Assembly (NCBI RefSeq): GCF_014649835.1
Contig: NZ_BMTU01000008.1
Location: 248,001 to 312,000, forward strand
Origin: Streptomyces pilosus
Lineage (GTDB): Bacteria; Actinomycetota; Actinomycetes; Streptomycetales; Streptomycetaceae
Length of the DNA: 64,000 bases
Direction of reading: 5' to 3'
Shown: positions 41,601 to 43,114 of the stretch, one piece after another
Layout of the letters: the number at the start of each line of letters is the position of its first letter
Numbering within the stretch: position 1 is the stretch's first letter
Program-made: the position numbers and the translations under genes
The notes under the pieces: model-generated
Database searches by the model: none
What the model was told of the DNA's origin: nothing
What the model saw: only the letters and a program-made list of their open reading frames with translations

Positions 41601-42235
41601 ACCGCCGACTGGCCGATGTCCGTCCAGTCGAACTGGTGGCGCCGGCGCTCCGGGTCGTCCGGCGCGGTCATGGAGATCAGCTGCGAGGCGAAGGAGACGA
41701 ACGCCTCCTGGATCGCCTCCAGCAGCACCGACAGCGGGGTGGGGATGGCGTGCCCCAGCCGCTGGAGGAGCAGCAGGATGGTGAGCGCGGTGCGCGCCTT
41801 CTGGATGGCGATCTCGGTGAGCGACGTACCGCCGGTGAAGACGGCCAGCGCGGCGATCAGGGCCAGCTCGATGTTCATCAGGATGAACTCGAGGAGGATC
41901 TGGTACTTCGCCTCGGACAGCTTGATGGAGCGGTCGATCTGCCGGGAGCCGAGCTCCCGGAGTTCGTCGGAGAACTTCTGCAGGTGGTTCTGGCCGTCAT
42001 CGTCGACGAAGAGCTTCATCGCGGCGACGAACTCGCCGGCGATCCGCGGCGGGAGCGAGTTCCCGGCGGTGGAGATCGCTCCCTTCATCGCGTCGGACAG
42101 GTCCCTGACGTCGTCGGCCAGCCGTTTGTAGGGGTTACGGCTGTCGAAGCCCAGGTCCTCGTTGCCGGTGGCGACGTTCGCGCCCACCCAGACCTCGATG
42201 AACTCCCGCAGGGCCGGCGGGAACATGATGGCCAT
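17633..42235 (-). CDS. Giant 8200-residue ESX-linked multi-protease-like protein (lonely-Cys type)
   Basis: One uninterrupted frame of 24,603 bases. Domains by eye: residues 1-330, WXG100/CpnT-like helical secretion domain with hydrophobic segments; 330-660, disordered acidic/Ser/Pro linker; 670-1500 and 1700-2560, two long repeats each holding a caspase-like His/Cys dyad (H1050/C1097; H2085/C2132); 2705-4400, about six beta-rich modules near 280 residues each; 4481-4702, coiled coil; 4763-4960, OTU-like domain lacking its Cys; 5055-5350, OTU-like domain with C5065 and H5340; 5919-6110, lethal-factor-like zinc protease (H5997, E5998, H6001, E6058); 6200-6810, third dyad repeat (H6568/C6616); 6872-7017, OmpA-like domain; 7060-7900, fourth dyad repeat (H7412/C7460); 8000-8200, helical end. 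I count only five Cys. Starts at ATG 42235, right after the upstream WXG-like stop, in a dense ESX operon. The name follows the lonely-Cys label as I recall it; function as a secreted, perhaps self-cleaving, protease array is inferred. Confidence 0.85.
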   Translation of the reverse strand: MAIMFPPALREFIEVWVGANVATGNEDLGFDSRNPYKRLADDVRDLSDAMKGAISTAGNSLPPRIAGEFVAAMKLFVDDDGQNHLQKFSDELRELGSRQIDRSIKLSEAKYQILLEFILMNIELALIAALAVFTGGTSLTEIAIQKARTALTILLLLQRLGHAIPTPLSVLLEAIQEAFVSFASQLISMTAPDDPERRRHQFDWTDIGQSAVAGAFAGLFGSIFGEVGGRFINKYFKNDTFWKEASELPFSFLNEGQAETFAEAFTGLIFLGTFTLNPGTFLSAGLSGLLFEAASTGAEYGGKWLNNKFFQDLGFGPGDINDLPGGGGDRYGNGSTGRYEYENRYDTTYDDGSTYRNTYDDTYGDDSDSYVSDISDSASVLSDTSDTSDVSSVSSLSSHTNAYDDAYRDSLVDDPDTDTDTVFSTLTLSVTRNPGTDWTAGTDDTLPVNRPATVGSAAPEPLPARPGGGSSDFTPDGTERQRSTDDGTTRFTPEERQQQQDPQAPLATPTPPTPSATTPPGQASPNAIPQPRSQTEPSGDPTVTAEPSAANADTDADTDAPDDVRTPAPEESERSQPSSTVPKAAETRATPDVPQPHRPVRTESEELPVTAGSTAEPAPVVSREMPPAQPVTVDGTPLSSRAPAEAPAGESSDPGSPDSVDMILDWEDDQDGSGSEFGIEPEPDPATESLYDRLLTDVFGPGIGANPVHPALRDTLAHLDQLRQSVPALRDGPLDLDALTRQVLLLDTAHPVTHAQRGELFRVAMDPAVESAGSLAALAAFHLELRGVLSPTQALTADDGGVLGRNWTNAAIPDLDLTEVGKVVRQPDGTLGRGGVEPAPWHRPGEPKPYVVMAEGDHRRIVVRGYDGAPRQVPIDVFAELLARDPRLAGLPPDTPVVLLVPDAGARGLDLPRRAADRVGREVWSANGTVKVSPQRDPSQPHVVSLLFGEGLPRADWIRSTPGQVLDPAERENAPEWERDVLSHSVVGDGGVTIGRGVFEGSEAPRRIAALKLATESSELWHYNPVTKDAVKDDEPVPFAGKPVYVFSAHARPGATRVPTTTDPRHHTHQRETGRMLRRRPSLAQLPEDHAVLMEACSSAGPPGVVRTRRGIDDTFVPDPLAVVSESQHVANETGRTAYGGTHMVSFATLPDGTFVHRLYTDSRGRRGQWVEHRPEPAGALLDDRARAAGLHTDPGRPVTDATRERTLRLVRALRLAFGAAIEDDSRYGELLAGVGALEAMRAADPALRDLGPFSMDLFERAAHAVRPGDRGADAYRDLLVRATDTVRGRPGTVLSDFVALPHVTAAARRLGGLPDQDLDTEAARVLRLPGGPAAVGDAERARLFWATVKALEWESRVPDPDALTGRILHLDRPDPARRPELLDLVAQAAAVGVDVDNPTELGAFHLETLGALAPQTLLLDPGGVPTGRRWSPSPPDAATTTLTDRVVVAAPQQGGGYRAVGQERPPWSAPGGSPAYLVWAGGGRDHLLMTLPGGFRARVPYDEVAELLARDPVLNTRPQETTDVVLAVPKAAPAATGPAATGPAATGPAATGPAATGPAPTGPAPTGPAPTGPAGGTADTDPRAVVGAGTGRTVWASQGSVSLAPTGPFRPYVPSLLPSAPGRPAAADWAAVRPGDLTASGTGDTGVDDVTFADRHVTEAPPGPPAALADLLDPGPVGGLDTPLPNLDGVLDGPDTPLSDRQDDGVDGDRAEELTPEEARYRELLADLYGPAVTSNPLYPDFREGLARLDRLRRNDPLLESGPLDLDAVARRVLLLDHADPVTDVQRGRLLGLATAQPAEPAGGLAALAALHLHRQGVLSPTHAMTTGLDGRPRGRDWTRGKGGTDGLDLTRTGRTGPRTDGTLPRDEVEPAPWHRPGGPEPYVVRADGDRDHVVVRGHDGAPREVPLDVFAELLALDTELSGLPADVPVLLLVSDAGGGGLELPRRAADRTGRDVWSADGDVDIAEGPDRNASHPYVVPLRSGRGSDRTDWIRSSPGLLPDPAESAHAPFWEQDLRSHTIVTDQGPIGRAVFEDGERVRLLPGIRHSATATELYHVNRQDGTWAKDDRPVPFAGKPVYVFAAHGSPGETALPTRSNPRHRKREGATGGMLRRRPSLARLPRDHAVVLQECFSATPPGLTRRRKLVTDTFVPDPLSDVSQSQHAANATGRTVYGATQEVGFRYGKDGRVAHYILTYSRGRRGQWVEHRPEPADAALDDRARAAGLHTDPVGPAPEEVRERTLRLVRALRLTFGAAIEDDGHYGELLAGIGALESLRAADPVLRDTVPFSMDLFERAAREIRATEHGEVDGEPGPDAYRDLLARAADAVRLNPGAVLTGFVTLPHVTTVAEGLDGLTDEDVNTEAAHVLGLDPDRVVIGAPERARFFWATVRTLEWESRTPDPGALTGRVLHLDRPDPSRLPDLLDLVARAAAVGVDVDDPVALGAFHLETLGALAPDTLLLDDSGAPAGRSWAQGPPSAAVDVGTALVMAATPDGGHRPLRRAKMPWTTDTTEPAPFLLRGEAGPDHLTMELPGGFRAEVPYEEIAELLAVDPALNGFPRTADIVLASMTPTPNPTPTDPQVTDRRALVGAGTGRGVWTSPGPVGLLAQSDPSLPHVLSLLPMADGRRQQADDWSAARPASASPADAHLSPTTATATTGNETVTPPGPPPPPDPTTALVTSTTGPAPTSPDAPRLDPAMAPPPGRRAPARFQDGRRMPAYVDDLRSLLPSDLTAAEIEQLLANPSTFGQSTVLLRGTEQALDAIDRELERRPDARPADRTQLLDDVRRTLRDKPKTLADGEGRPFPYVNADGKARVLWVRARHHGNWAPFDDGIGDSTKIDSMHRAAATFGLTKNMQANSQYGLGGPIGPAGAAAFGGFGRLALRFGFINKVGYTLTDQRMNQMETRTLDKSRAFLDDIHYEIRVTDPAGRVVTGIDPEPGTAPDPGAAPEPGTDPAVPARFSFGVRKGLLVRLPDSVTKIPKPGRIPRSITLDRDSQYRFVRIEGFGPVAAIRDWAARQIGALPGSSAYTELDVFFSGDSFQRHGGTMARGRITTPPLFADDRKKSPLGVFVVEELIPRTAILVGETDQAEMRDINTSTVRSERSRADGRSLLLQAVAGPAFNFFDPGTAPFDLRLQFGPTAQYSYAKTWSVGLGAAGTLKSAGQVKGPRTALYLVVKSVRVRRAGDNAPPTRFLTWSLDRMTSSEARRLAGWDDGTTLALRNGAAPPFVPAYLTVDRPRTLGMHRVKEFTFDDGLRTRVTPDAADGVGRTLLDAFADGVVDAVSNLNQDLVVPLDQLLPPNLPKGWRTRFNDLLRREPDEVLRAAQALPVPPRWTDPVTYRIALQNTLQILGVLSQQNVTANLEALTTVGLPVRLTDPDSVGTVYYTLRVHGTLTGRRYEGKDVDEGMRFSAQGVDRIDGQTSVKRGVDLGFEGTFSGRDNNVDEMAGLPRNTLGLTVGARQGRQWESETSFGSTVTNEPMSVTNQPTHLYRYDLALTASLSGYWRPRGLIRGLGLGLPGLLVLDEPVNVLFGRTPRGHLRGGGPMTGQVLIGVPVQHTPDADPHADGALNPYLSDEPAPTSLTTERALALAKGDLVLPAGFGAQQPAGRLADRGTPQFKEFRQHPFVIVNVVVSPTLTAEVDRVLRTASGSAWQLVKEGAPTRDAIVRTFTPQHLTSSFDQSSGPLGLVGSGLLGKGPYGELWGTFRYTTTAGNLRALTPPMSMDTEMTLGGTRQAAGKTSNSTGFVFGGQLIYSVAQNPGHGLMGAYGIVANPISRTGTYSLSVVRTVVADMNRKGFTHQVLVAGDVQHWFALLSSRLGTGRVGTAAAGSALVPRSLAGAAGTALTSPGGLLGHLPEKSAHRMGLIDDGLGDVPRYTGRIWTPQPWMRGASFGTYAVNALDPTDVLLAFDQRIGKLGLDDASRERIRQLVTGRATRALKGEMTTTGPSTLVKAGGWGWDSVRIGSRRVRARVELIPGTPVFDGLDHSAELEENRRAIETAQQNSEFSAGADLGFLTSQAVYTGNPQVPAAGPTYTESGSNRKTVASSHTVTTVTIYRAASTEPHAEVVTPYRMRITLEADDTPHTGGPADPDLEEAESTAFDRFRGRLSIVEEDDAGELREHVPLSLMEPTPSPAGADATGTSGTGRLLPAPDPAADPALAGPPRPVPLSGVEEKLTVRDGDGVTRRFAFPENGMHPRGIIGIENIRMAGDLLLTKAYDAGFSLRALEAEDGPDDDALTDLLRRTRETGLTRLGTGSAQALEDGTSSTAVTAFFPRTTEPDGYQVAGLTEKSLVGTDTGRLSLRSAPDFSRALLLTVADGKKLEVLRRYGDNAGTSSSVEHSQSSGLGGGFLYDSPHNAGLNQIGAFGPGPNDLDGDVMPVGDDHLTSRNLKPKTGRSFLFAVPATWIGVGDVHRGIVDSRLANRIRGGTFAKARSGPQAMESEAYVVTWIREDVARDLRIITDTNFPERVSKAWDAVESASKAWVDADKAYWKKRRASGGLRADLDAAQTALDEAAGVARAAARPVDLARTGVEDADRALAQAEADARRDHGIADASVAAARAEADAFTDDEYGTAPEHDGWAELLRDEQDAALARLADAEEAAGKLRKAADLRLETARTEKALADGRLDAALLSARAPDRALDEATARRDRARDAFDTRRAELDALKDTAEEAAAEYHRVRAGADQLTRWHRLAATEEGREELDGLAEPPGVTYQAPPKTPMARPPAPPRYTRTGTAPHTVLTSPTGETYTLQDVPRDGDAFFRALALGLERAAPGLPAARGIDPADPRAMSDLRRRMASWLTDHADKELLAAVTPDHTDTFSAEEIAAAGLDLGTDTPARREFDGLGGLMPHSADLTPEVRAELAITQLLRRGDAPSEAGWNHAASDLLPLLAARTFGVRVTVVGSDGTFQDFAPGDPAGTGDLQALVGTSPHSGAHVVLSLDDHHYQLALPTVPPLPEGGDPLPKGAESQSPKGTQSLPKDTQLPAPKGTDPLPPKGTKSQPEVTQPPAPKAKAGEPASRPPNVPPQGDGKKGPEPESDSGRARGRRVPVPGTGECLLYSFLAGDPVHIRSRLGGLAATDRAAYDWLGDPGAVRGELRRQAGAGTGAGPSRAALRAVRSHVEDYVGRSGGRLHPQIVGQFRQTVADEFETRVRGMNRAGMLALLAHHGVRHVPVPEALDPADLLTRYVDARMASRPTGPEVSPEDARAVLEAEAGDLSPRQMFEHLERHGLLPAPGDLDDRALARLLATAYTQSTAPLDDTELPRLMDAVVNWEHRWGTPEGEIFLPLLAHAFDLWVDVVRSFPSGARRVGGAGPDNATRQTEVYYNGVDHYDGSDAAARDRFGGSVLPKRVKDEERDQDGDIRLNPLWVPLDEADPDLLITGNRDAVWLYTVTDDGRVILGTEDLSGIVTPEQFDALLAGMREKDPGLTADALREALDGLGHTGIAAGHVAPGEENAGRTLPGRSRVSGEFRWSEELRSWVVNDKSGRYMSETVRPGLDAAEAAGWLTNVAALFSARLGVAVRTDQVKTAATVPPPPPAPAPPPPPSAPTAPAADRGVPAPSAAPAPSATPVTPVTPSGDDTGKLDVARRVGAVLHDLGHPVVLSGAARGRVQSGLPRPLGTVEFQLPAAALPAVDGIRAALERELPGASVRVQSRTGGGRVLDLSVNGVDLTVTAVDRPASGTVTADGFTVPAPADSLADAALALATGTDPELRGRDLLDLLWALHRTPSGNPRTVTQVLAREDAYRSARPAGAAPSLAVRLSELLDSAALDRDALVRHEETWSTLGVTDADLPALRAELTALADGLRARPEVTADPVRALAARLPGLSAADRDAALASLSPADRERLAADPALVDALSAGLTPAEFASVAARLMTQVPDGAEQPVSAGDRARAQVARMLQDPDVAARLLKGGSRVLVVPRREALTSLDAFRFLRGAVTGDGRPWDDVRGVGTRTAAVTEENLLGERTTVGTGMSAYPDGYSTTLHEFAHTIHLHGLDPVDRQRITNTFRTTTRAGEAGNWPDGPLYGYDADGRRSAPNYSSRNELEFFAQLSNVYLMANGGDDPYTGLPRNNAGPEWVRTRQPALYPLLRRLYGEGPRPEPRHPRSVEPARPRGARPADVNPVEATDTENEALARARALWDVAEGDPGDGGDSYVAVRALWDGTTGAHTPQPHPPAPLPPPHSTPVPAVGSAAAPPPTESAVRQRLQELRALVDATFGFQPLTQELRTGLFNALRVIESARAGHPRFGTALDLDGVTRTLLHLTPGEPVDAARHYDALTLASSAHRRGRGGSLDAIAAYGLTRQGYPRQSALSGDDNAPYGRNWTGRPGISLHMDVVADPQGVHPSPWGPTAYAVVAQRNADGMLLADGRPVSDEEFAELVLHDPGRRPDVPVVVLIADEDGRNEALARVIADRTGTRAWFTYGDLRLEAAPSGRRVPVLAAPASGSDPAGTWIPADPGLVPDDPAATVRAVNGTVFPDADIHSYPLVTVDGQTLTGRAFLDAHDMAMREEALRVVSAIQHYSNVMEGLPGVYAGKQSGALPLPRGLAGSYVFVGHGDSGRTTVPRRSTGANQAVHPRQLGRMLARRKSMQTLSPDKPVWLLICELSMTRADQDLLAHPSSAQYVANETRRTVFTVDRQISPSEAEGGLPPHLVVYDDPDNPVGHVEEFRPEPGTAALDALADLGGLPDGLPGRTDRALHWVRALRQTHGVRIDSDPAREAEFHELIEGFGALERLRFQAAGNTDPGLLTWGGLRHVVGRYATGQGWDRSPTAGSLAHLLHAARTGRLRPSDAADPTAPAAPPASTVTPAPTDTVSLSGPDADPDPDNDLDPDNDEADNVAVPDDAGPAGPAPAPPSSRSRVAFAYRHRDITDPDQRRRLAELAERVVLSGLRDLRAGLRLPTITVTGYSNGPRFALSGDAVEHAGTVGRQRADAVRDLLLEEIRRRLELDEQAVRDVAEVRGGTVRAEDFTIVTESGGRDIGAVGPIDGATGRAARRQAVVTVDRSPLSEAVARLAELSPEDFARPDYFTGPDRLAGKVLHLDDNPGDDPHSDSDSDSDTDGESTESPPAPVRFDADDLSHRVRRLYELTAEAMAAGRATSTASLTAYHLGRQGLLSDATRLTAPDGTPLGRNWTGRPARDVDVSSYDVVDGDHRNPRPAPWARRPGAPLPYVIGTKDGDHTKVRLVLPDGSKRWRLSPEEFTELLAQDTELAGREDTAEVVLVSPNAGAMGLDLPRRAAARTDRTLWSHSGEVALKPHPDTGRHRVEVTDDRFLGDESMGESAGEPMGEPVGAWIASDPGDLGLPEEGRPEPGEAVLRTIDGKTLRDADVKSVTLTDEGRPVGRAVVNGSDLLRREPWLQQLTRSTEWSVYDPVTGEPVGNPRPVPWKGRKPYFFLVHGLPGQTLMVENMFQNNVPVRGRETGGYLRRRPSVSRQDRDTPIVFLSCWGSGPEGHTAAALKRSRPFVPDPLAVSSAAQDVSNATRRDVYAPDREHLSRYAKGKLYDHGIGTTPALDPVDMVRLRPEPTPDELDTLAAQAGLGTSPDLTPAMARDTALRLVRALRSTFGVDVEEDRDDPAGTYRRLLRGIGALEVMRRGDGNLREYGELTLDLLGRVTRAHHGLTTARGTRPAPPDPDAVRTMLEAASARLSAHPRSTLPDFVPLPAVDRARELIGRHDPERWTRQVLGLSPSAHVTAADRQNALWATIQAVESVESHPDPDALTTKVLHLPTGEDPRDETLRTDLLRTAATAAALGRDAHDPTALAAYDLERNGALDDRTLITSVNGTKAGRSWTGRPAPSRVWADRYVISPDGGLGDSRGALAPWHRKGAGRSDHPGGYVLDMSGTAPGQVDMPWPDGTTRPVPYEEIAELLSHDPVLARLDRDVTVVPVGMRAGDTGLAEAIAARTGAARTVWLPTRPLRLLDRRPAVDESLLVLTSPQDDPGTHWSQTRPPEPTPAPEPASPPEPASTPGPAARPPGPAAPDVITAGDDTPLQTPPSEEARRRWIAGRVSVDDLPGNPPGFTGAELVTLAELRDAGIGITPGMDVEAQLGGGVRGSGLPPLDQVRLLLDRPGPWPDALDAVAAAVSRRIWRSAFTAFETATPAPDAVRAWDTALGLLLPGDADSVLTDWRYAAEAYRDAVRRLADLLAAEGTDPRTVARLAARFREILGLPPLGTVRTDESEQG
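19586..20143 (-). other. Giant protein: caspase-like unit 4
   Basis: Residues about 7365-7550. His7412 (PYFFLVHG) and Cys7460 (IVFLSC) are 48 apart, with YLRRRPSV before and AAQDVSNATRRDVY after. Confidence 0.65.
21185..21622 (-). other. Giant protein: OmpA-like domain
   Basis: Residues 6872-7017. ITVTGYSNGP starts at 6916, followed by GRQRADAVRDLL and ARRQAVVTVD. These correspond to the OmpA C-terminal pattern (I.GHTD, LS..RA.AV, NRRV.I), in variant form. Confidence 0.5.
22166..22678 (-). other. Giant protein: caspase-like unit 3
   Basis: Residues about 6520-6690. His6568 (SYVFVGHG) and Cys6616 (VWLLICE) are 48 apart, with MLARRKSM before and SAQYVANETRRTVF after. Confidence 0.65.
23906..24481 (-). 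other. Giant protein: lethal-factor-like metalloprotease domain
   Basis: Residues 5919-6110. HEFAH (5997-6001) is followed by NELEFFAQ with Glu6058 as third zinc ligand and Tyr6051 seven residues before it. As I recall it, anthrax lethal factor has the same order: HEFGH, then Tyr, then NEAEFFAE. Confidence 0.75.
26186..27073 (-). other. Giant protein: OTU-like domain with intact Cys
   Basis: Residues 5055-5350. GTGECLLYSFL supplies Cys5065 and GVDHYDG supplies His5340, with LPLLAHAFDLWVDVV between them. This is an expanded OTU-type cysteine protease. Confidence 0.6.
27356..27949 (-). other. Giant protein: OTU-like domain without catalytic Cys
   Basis: Residues 4763-4960. DGDAFFRAL matches the OTU motif DG(N/D)CLFRA except that the nucleophile is Ala4768. 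LLPLLAARTFGVRVTVV and the terminal DDHHYQLA (His4954) keep the OTU pattern. Confidence 0.6.
28130..28795 (-). other. Giant protein: coiled coil
   Basis: Residues 4481-4702 are almost wholly Ala/Glu/Asp/Arg/Lys with heptad-like spacing, from SKAWDAVESASKAW to TRWHRLAA. Confidence 0.75.
29036..34123 (-). repeat. Giant protein: about six beta-rich modules
   Basis: Residues 2705-4400. Gly-rich, polar, beta-prone cores recur near residues 2866, 3141, 3456, 3731, 4011 and 4339. Each core ends in an aromatic/Val strand (YEIRVTD, YLVVKSVRV, YRYDLALTA, YSLSVVRTV, YRMRITLEA, SFLFAVPATW). The period is about 280 residues. Family unknown. Confidence 0.5.
35531..36133 (-). other. Giant protein: caspase-like unit 2
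   Basis: Residues about 2035-2235. His2085 (VYVFAAHG) and Cys2132 (AVVLQEC) are again 47 apart, with MLRRRPSL before and SQHAANATGRTVY after. Confidence 0.65.
37511..37630 (-). repeat. Eight 15-base tandem repeats inside the giant gene
   Basis: Eight in-frame copies of GGCCGGTCCGGTGGS (plus-strand reading) encode a run of Ala-Thr-Gly-Pro-Ala and Pro-Thr-Gly-Pro-Ala pentapeptides, residues 1536-1575. Three copies end in GGG and five in GGC. It makes a flexible linker and is prone to copy-number change. Confidence 0.9.
38636..39238 (-). other. Giant protein: caspase-like unit 1
   Basis: Residues about 1000-1200. A hydrophobic strand ends in His1050 (VYVFSAHA). Forty-seven residues later a second strand ends in Cys1097 (AVLMEAC). 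MLRRRPSL precedes the Cys strand and SQHVANETGRTAY follows it. Confidence 0.65.
41246..42235 (-). other. Giant protein: WXG100/CpnT-like N-terminal domain
   Basis: Residues 1-330. An all-helical start (PPALREFIEVWVGAN...) is followed by hydrophobic helices near residues 110-160, 205-230 and 262-300. This is the layout of the N-terminal secretion domain in CpnT and other long ESX-exported toxins. Confidence 0.6.
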
Positions 42236-42583
42236 TCAGCGCCTGATCTCGCTCTCCGAGCCGTGCGCCTCGATGTCCTCCACGGCCTGGGTCTGCGGCC
42301 GCTGCACGTGGTCGGCCTCCGCGGCGACCGCGTCGACCAGCGCCATGAACCCGCTGGTGATGGCGAGAACCGTGTCCGTCACCTGCTGCTGTTCGCGCCG
42401 GACCTGCTCGCCGACCGCGTTGGCGAACTCGTCGTCGCCGCCCTCCTCGCCCCACCAGCCCGCGTACCGGGCGTTGCCGGTCTCGAACCGGGGCAGCATC
42501 TCGTCGCCGTGGCGCACGGCGTCGGCGAGGTGCCTGGAGCCCTGCAGAATCGCCTGGATGTCGGCGGAGTAGTTGCCGGCCAT
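42236..42583 (-). CDS. WXG-like ESX protein upstream of the giant gene
   Basis: A 115-residue acidic helical protein with the sequence YAGWWGEEGGDDEFANAVG in the middle, a WxG-type turn between two helices as in the WXG100 superfamily. There is no signal peptide. The ATG at 42583 has an AGGAGGGCG-like site, and its stop lies immediately next to the giant start, so the two are translationally coupled. Small partners of this type usually pair with the helical N-terminus of a long ESX substrate and present it for export; that is the likely role here. The C-terminal 35 residues (ADHVQRPQTQ onward) are polar and flexible. Confidence 0.7.
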   Translation of the reverse strand: MAGNYSADIQAILQGSRHLADAVRHGDEMLPRFETGNARYAGWWGEEGGDDEFANAVGEQVRREQQQVTDTVLAITSGFMALVDAVAAEADHVQRPQTQAVEDIEAHGSESEIRR

Positions 42584-42585
42584 GG

Positions 42586-43098
42586 TTACGCGCCCTCCTG
42601 CCGTTCCCGTCGTCCGTCGTCCGTGCCGCGGGCCGCCCCGGGTGGGGCGGCGGGTTCCTCGTCGTCCTCGACGATCTCGTCGCGGAGCCTGCTCATCGCC
42701 GTGGGTCCCTCCGCCACGGAGGTCTCGCGGAGCAGCGATCCGAAGACGGACTCCCAGTCGACGCCCATCCGTTCCGGGGCGGCGCCGCGCGCGGTCATCC
42801 TGGTCAGCGGGTCGAGCGTGGCGACGACCCGGCGGGCCATCTCGGCCCGTGCCTTGTTCGCGGCCTCCAGCACCGCCGCGGAGAGCTGGGGGGCGGCCAT
42901 GGTCCGGTACTTGCCGTCGAGGAACTCCAGGCTGGTCAGTTCGCCCTTCGCGCCGACGGAGACCCGGACCGACCGGTCCGTCGAACGCGCGGTGACCGAC
43001 GCCGCGTCCAGTTCGGCGCGTGCCGAGGCCGCGGCCTGCTCCGCCGCCTTGAGGTGGGCCATCGCCCGCTCCACCCGGTCCTGCATCGGCTGACTCAT
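42586..43098 (-). CDS. YbaB/EbfC-type protein in the ESX operon
   Basis: A 170-residue protein from ATG 43098, with GGGAG upstream; the longer frame to 43410 lies inside the preceding gene. Residues 1-110 follow the YbaB nucleoid-protein pattern: an N-terminal helix (MQDRVERAMAHLKAAEQAAASARAE), a three-stranded part with VRVSVGAKGELTSLEFLD and LSAAVLEAANKARAEMARRV. YbaB proteins bind DNA as dimers, but YbaB-like proteins are common in Streptomyces and mycobacterial ESX loci, where a role as a structural partner is more likely. The last 60 residues are acidic and disordered. It sits two bases upstream of the WXG-like gene. Confidence 0.75.
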   Translation of the reverse strand: MSQPMQDRVERAMAHLKAAEQAAASARAELDAASVTARSTDRSVRVSVGAKGELTSLEFLDGKYRTMAAPQLSAAVLEAANKARAEMARRVVATLDPLTRMTARGAAPERMGVDWESVFGSLLRETSVAEGPTAMSRLRDEIVEDDEEPAAPPGAARGTDDGRRERQEGA

Positions 43099-43114
43099 CC
43101 CGCTCCCCTTTCCC

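Noticed and set aside
17633..42235. Modular polyketide synthase or non-ribosomal peptide synthetase
   Set aside because: The size suggests it, but no ketosynthase, acyltransferase, adenylation, condensation or carrier-protein motif is present.
38018..43093. Plus-strand open frame of 1691 codons opposite the giant gene
   Set aside because: It is a GC-skew shadow of the real minus-strand frame: Arg/Gly/Val-rich, no domain, no ribosome site, and it crosses several minus-strand gene boundaries.
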